A stretch of DNA of 64,000 nucleotides from Myoxocephalus aenaeus (GCA_038501785.1 JBAMJR010000050.1:1517001-1581000); one strand, 5' to 3'; numbered from the stretch's first letter, positions 49,190-61,938 are shown. Notes: generated by a model not told the origin, from the letters alone. Program-made: numbers and translations.

Positions 49190-49618
49190 ATGTAAAGACC
49201 AGTCTTTATTATACCAAACAGTTCATTTACGCCACAACTATACCGGCTGATTGCTATTTTCCAACATCGAATATTTACTCTTCAATTTATTTATAGCATT
49301 TCATCCTCTGACAGAGAGCACTTTGACGCCTAAATCGGTAAAACCATAATCAAAAGAAACAAAGGCATAAATAAACCCACAACCCTGGCCATCAACACAC
49401 ATTATGACATGATCAGTGTGGAAATACAAAAAGGCATCAAACAAAAATCAAAATGACATGATGCAAGAGACACACACACACACAATAAACCCCCCTCAGT
49501 AACAAAGACAAAAGGACACGTCATGAAGGTAAAAATACGACAACTTTCTTCCTCTGTGGGAAGAACACCGGAGTGCTGAATAGTTCCCGTCCTGGGAGGA
49601 GTGATGACTGAGTCGGAC
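49190..49618 (-). other. gmds: gmds 3'UTR
   Basis: Sequence between the gmds stop codon (49619-49621 on the minus strand) and the probable polyadenylation region. It carries AT-rich stretches and a short CA run (49471-49483). The left boundary is estimated from the minus-strand AATAAA at 49205-49210. Confidence 0.65.
49205..49210 (-). terminator. gmds: gmds polyadenylation signal
   Basis: TTTATT on the plus strand reads AATAAA on the minus strand in the context 'tataataaagactgg', followed on that strand by a GT/T-rich 'ggtgtcctgttgtttttctg', a good downstream element. It gives a 3'UTR of about 430 nt. Another TTTATT near 49278-49283 is an alternative. Confidence 0.65.
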
Positions 49619-49681
49619 TCAGGCATTTGGGTTTTTCTTCATTAGCTCGACGTCCGCATCCACCATCTCCTTCACCAGCTC
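49619..49681 (-). CDS. gmds: GDP-mannose 4,6-dehydratase, last coding exon
   Basis: The minus strand reads ELVKEMVDADVELMKKNPNA then TGA. This matches the end of vertebrate GMDS (…DELVREMVHADVELMRTNPNA in human). The acceptor is tgtccctctgcag|GAG, on the minus strand immediately beyond 49681. The phase is 0 and joins the upstream exon at KVTFE-ELVKEM. GMDS is a cytosolic NADP-dependent short-chain dehydrogenase/reductase that turns GDP-mannose into GDP-4-keto-6-deoxymannose, the first step of de novo GDP-fucose synthesis (family knowledge). Only the C-terminal 43 residues are in this window, so the catalytic residues are outside it. The gene faces foxc1 tail to tail. Confidence 0.95.
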   Translation of the reverse strand, partial: ELVKEMVDADVELMKKNPNA

Positions 49682-50846
49682 CTGCAGAGGGACACACGTT
49701 CACATTCAGTTACATAAAGAAAGGGAACTTTGAAAAATTCAGCTTCAATTAAATAAATCTCTTGACAAAAACACAGTAGAGCCGCTGATTGTAATTTAAA
49801 TGCTTCGTCTTTAGTGATCAACACTGTGGTTTATAGTAGGCAGTATCAGCAACAATTCAATATTATCATTTATTGACTTTTTATTGACTTTTATTCTGCA
49901 CAGAATACTGCGAAGTACCAAAAAAAAATACCTCTTTGAGTGTTAGGTCAGATTTTGGGTCAGTTAGTTCCCTGATGTCATTCAAAATGTTGCTGATCCA
50001 TATTTTATTTCGGCAATGTTCTCGTTTGCCTGCTTGTGTTTAGACTGACAAATTATACTTCAGTAACTAAACAAAAGATCCTATTATTGTTTACTAAATT
50101 GTGTTGTCCAATCATGCTTATAAGTAAATAGTAACACGATGTAATAAACTAAAATAGTTATTTGAGTCTCTGCTTTTACTGTGGAGACTTTTGTCCGACT
50201 TGTAATTCAAAACAGTTGAATATAGTTAATAACGTTAGGTTGATTTTAATCATATTTTTTTGTTTAAGTGGCTTTGCATACCTTTGTCTTATTTTGAGAT
50301 ATATTGGAAAGATATTATATCATTTTTATTAAATTCCATGCCGTCCACCTTGGAGTTTTATTAAAAACCTTTCCAATAAAGGAAAGTGATTTTATATTCC
50401 CTCTCATATAACATACAGTATCAGGCTGACAGACACAGGACATGAGGACTCTGAGCTGAACCGTAGGCGGGACTCAAAGCTTGTTGCTTTTCTGTTGCTC
50501 CTTGGTTAGATGGGCCTCACTAAATACTCACTTTACAAGTGATGTCACCTCCTTCACCTCACTATCCCACCCACCTTCTACACATGCAGATACATAGAAC
50601 AATACAGACTCATGGTCCCCTCTTCTTCTTATTTATTCATTTATTTTGAGCTCTGTCACAAATCCTTTCAGGCCTTCAAAGATAATATTTAGATATTTGG
50701 ACATTATCCTTTCTGTGGCTCAATTAGAGTATATTTCATCAAATCATTCCATGTCTATTCGTGTGGCACAATATCGTCATTAATTAATATCATCATATTT
50801 TATTTCACATCCACATCGCCCCGCTCATCAGATGTGTGACACGCAC
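49682..50846 (-). other. gmds: gmds last intron
   Basis: A 1165-bp intron with minus-strand donor GAG|gtgcgt next to 50847 and acceptor ctgcag next to 49681. It is AT-rich with no recognisable element. Confidence 0.9.
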
Positions 50847-50915
50847 CTCAAAAGTGACCTTTGGCTTCCAACCCAACCTCTGATATGCTTTGGTGCTGTC
50901 GCCTTGCAGGTAGTC
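50847..50915 (-). CDS. gmds: GDP-mannose 4,6-dehydratase, penultimate coding exon
   Basis: A 69-nt exon of 23 whole codons on the minus strand: DYLQGDSTKAYQRLGWKPKV then TFE. Human GMDS has DFLQGDCTKAKQKLNWKPRVAF at this point. The acceptor is tttttaacag|GAC and the donor GAG|gtgcgt; both splice phases are 0. This segment is near the C-terminus, beyond the nucleotide-binding fold, and WKP is a conserved motif of this dehydratase family. The exon upstream of it (ending …YYRPTEV) was looked for through to 64000 and not found, so it lies beyond the window. Confidence 0.95.
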
Positions 50916-51102
50916 CTGTTAAAAAGAAAGAGAGAGGGAGGGAGGGGAGGGAGAGAGAGGGGAGAAAGAAAAACACATCATCTGTCATGTCTGATCGGAT
51001 GCCTACGGGGAGGGGAATCCTGCAGCCAGCTGATGTGCCGTCCTCACATAAAGACATCCTGCATCCAACTCAATGTCCAAACGTGACGTCTGCAGCAGGA
51101 TG

Positions 51103-51103
<1 letters not shown>

Positions 51104-51136
<33 letters not shown>
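51104..51136. repeat. (CA)n microsatellite
   Basis: A CA tract of about 33 bp close to the penultimate gmds exon, followed by CT-rich and C-rich sequence to about 51420. Confidence 0.93.
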
Positions 51137-51139
<3 letters not shown>

Positions 51140-51847
51140 CACACTCTATCTCCCCTCTCCTGGGGAAAAGGAGGGCGGTCCCAGGACTCGCTGGCCATCA
51201 ATCGCCCCCTCTCGGCCCCCCACCAGCGATCTGTCCAGACGGCCCCCGTCGGTGCCAGAGGATGATGAATTGTGGGACTCTGGTGGTGTAACCCCCAGCC
51301 CAGGACCCCCCACTCACCTCCCTCCGCCACCCCTAACTCATTTCCCCCCCCGTTGTGTTTTGCACCGGGTTCAAGATCCAGCGAGACCCTTCATGAGACC
51401 ACCAAAGAGACCGAAAAAAAAAAAACTTTTCCCCTGTACGTCCGTTATGTTTACAAAGTTTCCTTTCTCTCTCTTTCTCTCTTGTATTTCCATCTCAATT
51501 TTGGGGGAGTGATTTCTTTTTTCATCTCTCAGGCATCATCCGTATTAAGTTTGTGTCAGAAACACACATGTTGGCCTCGAGGGGTCTAATAAAATGTGAT
51601 GAATCTCCTTTTTCAATGACCTGATAATGTATGTTCCTTAATCCTGCAGCTAATTCCAGAAGGAATGACTACTGCGAGAAAACCTTGTGTTGAAAAGTCA
51701 ACAAAGACTTCTATTTGTCTTTCTTTTAAAAGATTTTTTTTTTCTTGTAATCTTTAACAGTCGTGGCTTTTGTCAAGAAACGCGTGGTGGTCTTCCCCTT
51801 TCCGTCTTTGTTCTTTTCCTTCTGCATGGAGGTTGTTTTTATATAAA

Positions 51848-52235
51848 CTATATCGCCAAAAGTATGTGGACACCCAGGCATTTCCCTCGCATGTGATTGC
51901 TGAGCATCTCATTCCCAAACCATTGACATTAATTGCTGCTATAATAGCCTCCACACTTCTGGAAAATCTGTCTTCAAGATTTTGAAGCCCGGATGCAGGA
52001 ATTTGCTTCAATTCGGCCATGAGAGCTTTTAAGTTGATTTATTTGTTATGTGCATGCGTGTACCTTCACTGGACTTGGGAAAAGCCTAAGAAAAAAGAAA
52101 AAAAGGAAAATAAAGTCTATCTGATCTAATCTAATGCCTGTACACTCTGGGAAGTTCTTCCATAGAAAACTTAGACACACTTATAGGATGACTCTTTTAG
52201 AAGGCCACACCTGCATTTATTCTAGTAAAAATCAT
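51848..52235 (-). mobile_element. Tc1/mariner-like element relic
   Basis: It starts CTATATCGCCAAAAGTATGT then 'ggacaccc', the terminal phrase of a common fish Tc1-like family. It continues with 'ctgctataatagcctccaca', 'cttctggaaaatctgtcttc' and 'aagattttg', the antisense of the family's transposase region, and ends near 'aggccacacctgcattta'. The middle is deleted and interrupted by a retroelement tail (52030-52135). No open frame survives. Confidence 0.65.
52060..52135 (+). repeat. Retroelement 3' tail
   Basis: A-rich sequence followed by 'ataaagtctatctgatct' and 'aatctaat', the repeated-tail style of fish LINE/SINE 3' ends, inserted within the Tc1-like relic. Confidence 0.5.
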
Positions 52236-52349
52236 TATAATTATTAATTTCACTGTTTATTTTAGCTGTCTTGTCGGCTATGGATGAATGTTTGTTTGTG
52301 TGGTATTTTTCCAGTTTGTCCTAATTGCACTGATCAGGACTAGTGCTCC

Positions 52350-52402
52350 TAATTCCATTGTATTCTGTACAATGACAAGAAAGGCTTTCTATTCTATTTA
52401 TG
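52350..52402 (+). repeat. LINE-like 3' tail
   Basis: 'tgtattctgtacaatgacaa' then 'gaaaggctttctattctatt' matches the common fish LINE/SINE tail (tgtacaatgacaataaaggctttctattctattc) with one change. Confidence 0.65.
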
Positions 52403-53454
52403 GACCTGACCCAGTCCATTATCATGTCGAAACAGGAAGAGGGTTCTCCCCCACACGGTTGCCACAAAGTGGAGCCGCATTTTGGGTGCTGTGTCATAAC
52501 ATTTCCATTATTTGGAACCAATACGCTGAGCCCAATCCATGAAAAACAGTCCAGAAGTACACAGGCGTCGGGCTAGAGCGAAAAAAGAGAGCAGTGTTTT
52601 GTTTTTTTTAAATCTGAAAATGTCTTTTCTGGGTGCTCCTATTACAGAGGAACGCTCACAGTGGCATAGTTCAGCCTTTCAGAGAGCAGGGACCCACATC
52701 TCAGAGAGGCTCCACGCCGCTGAATCGCAGTCTTCTGATTACACACACGCGGGGAACAAGTACAGGCTGATTCAGTCCGCGACACTGAAAACCTGGTTCA
52801 GTTCAGGGTGTTTTTATTTTTGACGTCCCGTGGTGCGCATGCAGCCCCGCAGATGAAAGCCACGGGCCCTTTTCTCCCCTCCGTCTGTAACGGCAGCACA
52901 AGCAGCTCTTTCTCTCTGTACATTACTCACATCCACTTTTGGCTCTGAAGCCATAACTGGAAACATTTTCAGACTAATTACCTGCAGCAACGAGACATAA
53001 TTTATCATGGGGCTGATCGTAATTATTATAGGGCGACTTACTCGACAATTACATTAAATAATCCACTTGCTTCATAATTATGTTGATGAGGGTTTGTAAT
53101 GGAGAACATTTCAAAGCTGACATAAAAGAAACATCCACTGGTCTCGTCACGAACACTGAAGCCGGTCTGAAGTCAAGTGTTAGACATCATAAAAATTTAC
53201 ATTTCTTTTTTTAAATAAACCCGGTTTAATGTTTGTGCGTCGATGCCCCTTGTTGATTGGTTGCTCAATGCAAAGAGGGCGGGTCTTATCTGGTATGAGC
53301 CTGTCACAGGCCAGTGCCAGAAAAAGGAAAGGAAAACAAATGAAAGAAAGCTGGTGTGCTGCAGAGTTTTGGAGAAAAAAAAAAAGACCCTGAAGTAGCG
53401 TTTGGTTTAGTTTCTGTCTACATGCATATGCAAATCTAATGAACTGAAACAAAC

Positions 53455-53880
53455 TCCAAGCTTTGACGTAAACCTCCGGGTCTGAAGAGCGAGGCCATGC
53501 GGAAGGGCCTTAAACTTGCATTCTGTCTTATTGCAGTCAGGCCCTGAGTGGCAAAACGAAATCTGATTGTATAGAAGTCTATGAGAAAAGGTCTCTACCA
53601 CTCACTTGATTCCTTACCTCAGTAAAATCACTAGTTTTAAGTCAATAGAGCGTTGAGTAAGTTATGCTCCCATTTAGAGAATGAAATAAAATAGACCATA
53701 AAGTAGAGTATGCTTTAGGTTGTGGCTTAGACTTTGTGATTGACAAAACCAAAATGGCGACGGCCAAAATGGCGGCGGACAAACTGCCGTCTGGGCTTCA
53801 AAATGGCACCCAACAAATCAATGGATGACGTCACTGTGATGACCTCCACTTACGTCTGTGGTTGATGCCAAAAGATGCCA
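53455..53880. repeat. Teleost dispersed repeat (unclassified)
   Basis: It contains, in order, 'tatagaagtctatgagaaaa', 'cactcacttgattccttacc', 'atgctcccatttagagaatg', 'taaagtagagtatgctttag', 'gtgattgaca', 'aaaatggc' repeats and 'atcaatggatgacgtcactg'. I know these as consecutive phrases of a widespread fish repeat. No coding capacity. The class is uncertain and the ends approximate. Confidence 0.6.
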
Positions 53881-56663
53881 AACGAGTGAAAGAGCACCAC
53901 GGTAGCAGACCCCCAGCAGGAGAACCCTCCCTCTAAATTCATGCAGTGACCTTCAGCAAGGTGCCATCCATCTTTCATTCACTTCAACTGAAGCCAGAGC
54001 AGCTGACAAACTCAAAAATGTGTTTCCTGTTTTCAGTTGAGCTCCAATTGGTTCCAGCAGACTCGCAGAGAAAAGTTTCCCTTTGCCGAACTCTCACTAG
54101 TGAATTTGCATCGGCGACCAATACAACAAGTGTTGTCTTGATACATCTTGTGTTTAGAGATGTCATCATTCCAGCTGTGTGCGTCACATGGTTTTGTTCA
54201 GCGTTACACGAGCAGAATACAAATCATTGTTTTTAACTGTAGACCAATGACTCCACCACTGGCCCGGCTACATCCCCGGCTGAAGTCAATGAGACCTGGA
54301 GACATGAGCTATAGGCCTAAAAGTCAAATGTTTAAAACGTTTTGAGTTTGTCAACCATAATGTTATCTATTGGAAGTTCACATCAGATGCTTTCTGTATT
54401 TCATGATCATTCTTGGTTACGTCCAGATTTTTTAAATTCATGTAAAGTTCATGTAATACCGCTTGTGGTTAGGACATTAAACACTGAGACGTCTGGCAGA
54501 CTTTGTTAATTGGATTTTGTAGAAAAACAAGTTTGTATTTCTTTTTTCGGATACTAAGGTATCCGAAAAAATGTAATGTTTGGTACCGAAATTGGCACCA
54601 ATATTGACATTTGTTTAAATGATACCCAACGCTAACGGGAAGAGTAGCCCCTTGTATTATCGTCAACGTAGCCATGCCTGGCCTCTGAAATCTCCATCTG
54701 AGCTTGGCAGGAGAACATCTGTTGAAATCAGACTCTTGTCTGCTAAGTCTGCCGTGTTAGCGCACAACCACACAGTTCAGCATCCAGGAAGCTAATCCGG
54801 CGCCTGGTCTTTCTCAACCAGGATTTCTGCAGGTGACAGACAATCTCACCCTCACAGATCCGTCTGCAGAGTGCGGCTCGCTGGAATAAAAGCTGCCTCC
54901 AAACTGCTAACAAGAGCGTTCTGCGGCCGAGTGAACTCACCCAAAACGCAGCATGTCGCAAATAATTCAACACAAACTACTAACAGATGCGGGGGCACAA
55001 TATAATCGTCATATGGATGCGATTTTGAACCAAACCCAACGTTTTAGTATATCCTGTTTAAAGAAGCGCTCTGCCCAAGTCTGAAACTTTGCAGCAGCGA
55101 TAATAACAAGCAGAAAGCCGAAGATTAGCCGTGACAAAATGTGTCCCTCAGCCTGTGAGCATTAGAAACATTTCAGAGATTATATTTCAATACGAGCTCC
55201 TCGCCCACTCACCATCTGAGACCCTGTTACAGGCCGCTAAGTGAGCATCACAGGCTCCGAGCGCTGATGTGTGTCGTATGCAAATGATTTCCTACGTGAG
55301 CCAAAGTTGGAAAAATTGAGACCAGAGTTTTATTTGTTATGAAGTGTCTGATGGGTTCAGAGCAGGCCGAGTGGTGGTACACATGAGTATTTGTTTTTGA
55401 AAAAGGAGGATTAAACTCAATACGACAGTATCCATTAGCTCCGGTGGTTGTTGCTGCAGAAGAAAATATTCAAGTCGCTAGATTAATTCAAGACAAAACT
55501 TAGAAATAGCAAAATAACCTTAAAGTTTTGATCGGCTGGTTTGTAGCGATGCTCCCAGGTAATTAAATGATCTTTTACTGTCATACATTTTGTTTGCAAT
55601 GAATACATTCATTTTGAATTGCCAATTGGTAGAACTGACAAATTAACCGGGAGACTTGTATGGCTCTCCAAGCGGTGGTAGTGCTGCAGTGGCTCACCAG
55701 GGTCACATGAGCTGCATCGCGCTGCTGGCCGCTGCTCCACCAACATCTGTTACTCAATGGATGTTCTCGTGGTGGTTGGTGATATCGGGGCGTTGAAACG
55801 TGTTCTTGGCTTTTTAAATCCATATTTAACTTTTTTTCTTCTTTTGTGGACAGTAAAATCGCTATTTCAGCCAAGATAAACCAACAATTCTATCCTCACA
55901 TGAAATACAACAGCACTGATCATTTGTTCCAATACAATATATCTATTTTTGTTTACGCTAATCTGAAAAAGGATCTCCTGTGGCCATGCAACATTTCAAG
56001 TAGCATAACCTTCCAACTACTGAAAAACGTCTGAGTGAGGAGGACGACTATCTAACTGTGATTTATACTGGAAGTTAACCAGATTGTTTTTTATATGGTT
56101 ACTGGTTTTGGAAGGCATTGACAAAGAATGTCATCCTGGCATTATGTGGCACTAGGTAAGAAAAAATGCTGACATGGGTTATGTTTCCATTTAGTATGAA
56201 GTACTGGCTGATATTTAGTTTGATCAGAAGCTGGAAGCGGGGTGGAGGGCTGACCTATTATAAAGGGCTGTTATTGCCATAACCTTGATGATACAATCTC
56301 AAGCTCAGACATGAAAAGTTTTTTTTTTTTCTCCTCCAGCTCTGATGTTAAACTTCAGTGTATGCTCGCCAACCACATGGCCTATCATTCCCCATCTCTC
56401 CCTTCTTGCCTTTTTTCCTGACACGTTCCACTCTAATAAAGACGAGACGCCATAAAAAATAATCTTTAGAAATGTAAAAGTGAGAGACGAATAGAGTGTG
56501 ATCATGGTTCATAAAGCACACAGGCAGTAAAAGGCACTCAGGGAAGGCATTTAACGCAAAGGAATTCTGGTATCACTGCAAGGCCTTTCAATAAATCACA
56601 CAGCACACCGGGGCTGACCTCCGAACACATAAGGGCACGCACACAAACATGTAGCAGCGTGTG

Positions 56664-56796
<133 letters not shown>

Positions 56797-57324
56797 CAGT
56801 GCTTGTATGTTGGGAGAGGTAGGAAAAAATGCTAAATGTCCATAATATAACTTTTTCCCTACTGGAATCCCAACTACTTACGGGAGACACATCAAACGTT
56901 CTTGAGAAAACATCTCTTCTCTCTCTCTCTCTGAGGGGTGCATGCTGGGAGACTATGATGTGGTTTTGGAAGTCCAGTAGCGTCTCTGGTATTTGTACAG
57001 TAGTGGACATGAGGCTGCGAATACAGAGACTTCAAAGAAAATCTGATACAGCGGCAGAGAGTGCTGTGAGAGTCTGGAGCCCACGGTCTCCATGTCCCGC
57101 AGCAGACCCAGATGTTCCGGCCAGACCCAGAGGTTCTGACCTCGACCTCGCTGGGGTTTTGATGGAAGAACTCAACCCTCATCCCGAGCTTTTAATACCC
57201 GGGATGACAACGATGCTATTACGGGAGCGATGGGGACATGAAAGATCTCTTCTTCCTCCAGAACTCTAACTGCTGCCCGTCTGGAGGGACATGGAGGCGG
57301 CTGCTGCGGTCACCCTGCGACCAG

Positions 57325-57660
57325 GTGTGTGTGTAGGCTGGTATACGTGTGTGTAGGCTGGTATACGTGTGTGTAGGCTGGTATACGTGTGTGCAGGCTG
57401 GTATACGTGTGTGCAGGCTGGTATACGTGTGTGTAGGCTGGTATACGTGTGTGCAGGCTGGTATACGTGTGTGTAGGCTGGTATACGTGTGTGTAGGCTG
57501 GTATACGTGTGTGCAGGCTGGTATACGTGTGTGCAGGCTGGTATACGTGTGTGTAGGCTGGTATACGTGTGTGTAGGCTGGTATACGTGTGTGCAGGCTG
57601 GTATACGTGTGTGTAGGCTGGTATACGTGTGTGTAGGCTGGTATACGTGTGTGCAGGTGG
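57325..57660. repeat. 20-bp minisatellite, about 16.5 copies
   Basis: The unit is GTATACGTGTGTGYAGGCTG, with sixteen copies starting at 57341 and every 20 bp, plus a partial copy at the left. The only regular variation is Y = T or C. Starting from the first full copy the order is T,T,C,C,T,C,T,T,C,C,T,T,C,T,T,C; the last unit ends AGGTGG. Open frames across it on both strands repeat every 20 residues and are artefacts. Confidence 0.97.
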
Positions 57661-59439
57661 GGGGAAAAGAAAGAAGCGGAAAGAGAGAGCTTCATCGTTC
57701 CTAGTTGTTCAGACTCAGAGCCACAAATCTGTCACTGGTCAATTTCTAACGCACCTCCACCAGCATCGCCTCCACTTACTTGAAAGCACAAAAAGGCCCC
57801 CAGTTTTAGCTGGAGGAGGAAATAAGAGACTCATGTGGTGGTGTGCATACCATTGGTTGTCTCTTTCGAAAACGTTCTGAATTATTATAAATACAGGGCA
57901 CTGCAAACCTTGTACAATAGGCTTTGACAGTTAATATCGGCCATAAACCAACAGATCAACAGTGACATTTATTTTATTAATGCATCTTACTGCTTTTGTA
58001 TTTATATTTTTGGATTGCAGTGGCAATATTTATATACATGATGCTATTAAAGCTCATTGATGTTGATATTTTTCTCTTATATTCCCTCTTCTTTTGAGGC
58101 AGGACAATAACGAGCGCTTCATTGACACTATATGATGTTTCACGGTGAGTGAAATATGTAAAGCCATGTTTTTTTACAGCTGCACCGTTCCATCAGATGG
58201 AATCATTCCTACAATTAGCCTGATTTATTTGGCGTTTTAAGAAATCCTGGCATCGCACTGGAATGTTAAACTACGTTCTGTGGGTTTGATTTTGATTTGT
58301 GATGATTGGGGTTGGAGAGGTTAACTGTCTGTGTCTCCGCGTGTGTGTTAACATACTTTGGCAACACAAATCACAGATTCCATGTTTATTTTTTCATCAA
58401 GTTCATAAAGTACCACTGGAATACATATAGATGAATTGTGAGATGCTGCGTCTTTAGAAAACCAAGAAAGTTATTAGCCACTCCCAGCCAGAGGTCAAAG
58501 GTCAGGTCCTGTGTGTGTGAGTGTGTGTGAGAGAGACTGAGTGAGAAAGAGAAAGAGAGAGAGCTGCGTGAGTTATAGCTCAGGTTTCCTTCCCTGACTC
58601 CCCATGCAGCTTGGCCTGCACACAATGTGTTGAGTGACCTCTAAAGGGTGGCCCTGTCACCCTGATGAGTATGTACACTATACCACACACACACATGCAC
58701 ACGCACACAGGAAACAATTAGCAGAAGAGCAGGAAAGTGTGAATCTCCACAGGAAAACAGTAAACTTGTGATATTTAAAAGACAGAACCTCACATCGCAG
58801 ACTTCCACTACGCTTCAACCTCCTCGCCTCCTCTGGGCTCCGCTGTGTTGATTGCTCTCCATCAGTGCTCATTAAAATTCCTGGGGGAGCCGTGTGATAA
58901 ATATTTACGCGGCTGAGGACACACTCCACACACACTCCACACACACTCGAGCGGCTGGATCTAACTGCCGATAGTGTTAAGTGCCCAGAAGGCTCTGGCG
59001 TTGGGAGAGATCCGCAGCCCGTCGCGTGGTTGCATACGTGAGGCGTTTACTGTCAAGATAACGGGAGGAGGGCGTCGATTTATGGCCATTAATTAAGCTT
59101 CAGATTTCAGTTTCTGTGTGTGTCCAAGGATATAGTCTTCTAAAGTGTGAAGTTTATGGAAATGAAGAGGAAAATATCTCACATTTGCACATCTGGATAT
59201 AAACACATTTGCAGACACACACAGACACACACACACGCACACACAGTGTAACCACAGTGGAGCTGGACTCCTCACTACTGTTCCACTAAGCTGTTGCCGA
59301 CCCCCCCTCCTCCTGTATTCTATTATTCCTGCGGACGGGAAACAGATCATAATTCCTGGAGTCAGCAGAAAGTTGCAGACTGAGAGAGTGAGAGACGGAG
59401 GGAGGGAGGGTGAGAGGGGAGGGAAGAAAAGTTTTTTTT

Positions 59440-59463
59440 GGGGGGGGGGGGGGGGGGGGGGGG
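59440..59463. repeat. Poly-G homopolymer
   Basis: Twenty-four consecutive G following a T run and a GGGA-rich patch. Its length may be imprecise in the assembly. It could form a G-quadruplex. Confidence 0.9.
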
Positions 59464-59602
59464 TCAGGTTCACTGTTCACTTACACCGAGGTCAAAATGA
59501 AACTGTGTAGTTAATTTGTGTAGTTAATTTCCAGTGAAAAGTGAAATGTGTGTTTAGTCTGTTTGCGCATTTGTATAATATAGTTTGGGTGAAGCAGAGC
59601 CC

Positions 59603-59605
<3 letters not shown>

Positions 59606-59648
<43 letters not shown>
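59606..59648. repeat. (GT)n microsatellite
   Basis: A GT tract of about 43 bp. Confidence 0.95.
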
Positions 59649-59650
<2 letters not shown>

Positions 59651-59754
59651 AGATGAGTGTTTTTTTCTATCAGCCTCTGAGTGTTTCATATTTCCGGAGA
59701 CATCAAAGGCGAACATAATGTCCCTTCTTTAAACAACATTCTTTACCATCATAC

Positions 59755-59759
<5 letters not shown>

Positions 59760-59808
<49 letters not shown>
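59760..59808. repeat. (GA)n microsatellite
   Basis: A pure GA tract of about 49 bp, a polypurine stretch able to form triplex DNA. Confidence 0.96.
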
Positions 59809-59811
<3 letters not shown>

Positions 59812-60489
59812 GTCATCCCGTCTTATCTTAATTGTTGTGTAATCTGTCTGGTCTGTCTGGGCTTTGACACCCAGCCTCCGCGTTTAGCTAGATAATGATT
59901 TTCGTCCACTCCAGTGAATGAAAATAACAACTTTCTCACCAGAATCAATGCTAACATGGCTAAAAATAACTTTAGTAGAGGGCATGCCAAGGCTTATTAG
60001 ACGTATTTTTGTTTTATCTTTTTATTGTTCTGCAGACTGACAACAAATTGCCCTTTATGGTTACTCAATGCATTGCATAAGTGTGTGCATGTTATCCATT
60101 GTTGTCTATGATAAAACTATGAGTCTCTACCGACTGCGGTCTGCATGTAACTTCGCTTCAGATGCCGCTTTTCAAAGACACGGCAAATATATTTTACGAG
60201 GAGTCATACTTTTGTGAACCTTGAGTCTTTGGAACACGGACCCCACTGAGACCAGTGATTCTCAGTCAGGTCCACTGGTTTAGATCACTGGGGTACACTG
60301 GACCTGTTTGACATCCTGTTTGATTGCTGAGGTTGCAGAGGAACCTTGTAAAGCTACACAAACTACAATACACTACACAAAATATGTTAGTTTTCTCCAA
60401 AATGTAGTAAATCTGGATTAGCACATTTCCTCTACAGCTTCACAAACCTGTCTCTGTAATAACTTTATATATATAATAACTAACTCCAG

Positions 60490-60700
60490 GATAGGGCTGC
60501 ACAATTAATCAAAATGTTATCGCAATCGCAATAAGACCTAGGGCAAATTTTTTTATAGCGAAATGTTTGTCAAATCTCCATTTAAAATTAAATATTGCGA
60601 TGCTGCAAATTACCGTTCCCTCCAATATCACACCGCGATCGCAAGACGAGTCAAAGTACTGGTGATTAGAATTATTTTCAAAATCCAGGAGAAAAATGTG
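60490..60700. repeat. MITE-like dispersed repeat, degenerate
   Basis: 'atagggctgcacaattaatc' followed by 'aaaatgttatcgcaatcgca' and later 'aatattgcgatgctgcaaat' and 'caccgcgatcgcaa' match a common fish repeat that starts 'agggctgcacgattaatcg'. Ends and target-site duplication are not clear. Confidence 0.5.
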
Positions 60701-60734
60701 GACAAATATTGATGATACTGTATACATCTTGCAT

Positions 60735-60830
60735 TTCATATCTTTCACTGTTCTTTTTGCACTTCTGGTCAGATGCTAAACTACATGTTGTTGTCCTAGT
60801 ACTCTGTGCAATGACAATAAAGTTGACTCT
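60735..60830 (+). repeat. LINE/SINE 3' tail
   Basis: 'tttttgcacttctggtcaga' then 'tgctaaactacatgttgttg', 'actctgtgcaatgacaataa' and 'agttgactct' follow a very common fish retroelement 3' end (cttctggttagatgctaaactgcatttcgttg...tgcaatgacaataaagttga). Confidence 0.65.
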
Positions 60831-61037
60831 GCACAGACGCTCGCGCACACACACACACACACACACACCTCTGCGGTGTCGGGGTTAAGCGAGGTGGTTC
60901 CACACCAAATGTGCTGTCTGCGTCTCTCAGCTCCCAACACACTATTTATTAGTCTCTCGCTCTTTTAACCTCAGCTGACATCCCTCATTCTCTGCATCGA
61001 GTCTGCATCGCTCAGCGCGTAGAGGACTGCTTTGTTC

Positions 61038-61376
<339 letters not shown>

Positions 61377-61938
61377 TAAAAACTCAAAACACAGTGTGGA
61401 TCAAGCAGTGATGTGAAAGACATTACACTATTTTATATTATTCAGAAATAAAAAATACAGTAGGTTTGGGTTCTGATAACTGTCTCCATTTTGGATTTTT
61501 CTTTCCCTTAGCATCTTTTGTTTCAACTATTTTTGTTGATATATATATATAAAAAAAGAAAAAGGTCAGGGGTTGCAGGACAACTCTAAAGGCCCGTGAG
61601 ACAAGTTTTTCATCTAACTTTGTCTTGTTTTCTATTAACATTAAACAATAAGAGAACAGAAAATGTCCACACTTGGCTTGACAGAACATTTCCTCAAAGG
61701 CTAAAGCATTAAAACGAGTCGGCAGGAGCGGGACAGGGGGAGGAAAAGCCCGGTGTTGGTGTTGGTGTTTGGGGGGATGACATATGGGGGAGGAGGGAAC
61801 AGTCCTCTATAGACTACATCTCCTCCAGAACGGCGTTTCCTCTCCAAGCAGCATTCCTCGTTTTATCAGTCCCAATAATCTGCCGTTCTCATCGTGCCCA
61901 AACAGGGAGAGCCAGGACCGGAGAGAGTGTGAGTGTGC

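Larger units (their letters stand above)
44400..49190. other. foxc1-gmds convergent intergenic spacer
   Basis: No coding exon recognised. It includes an AGGTCA-type cluster (44728-44774), ATA and CT simple repeats (45421-45587), GT and TA tracts (46196-46252, 46794-46836), a decayed dispersed repeat (48130-48380) and GC-rich patches at 45840-46110, 47700-48110 and 48660-49070. The open frames in the GC-rich patches overlap on both strands with no domain, as expected of CpG-rich DNA. A non-coding transcript is possible but not shown. Confidence 0.5.
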
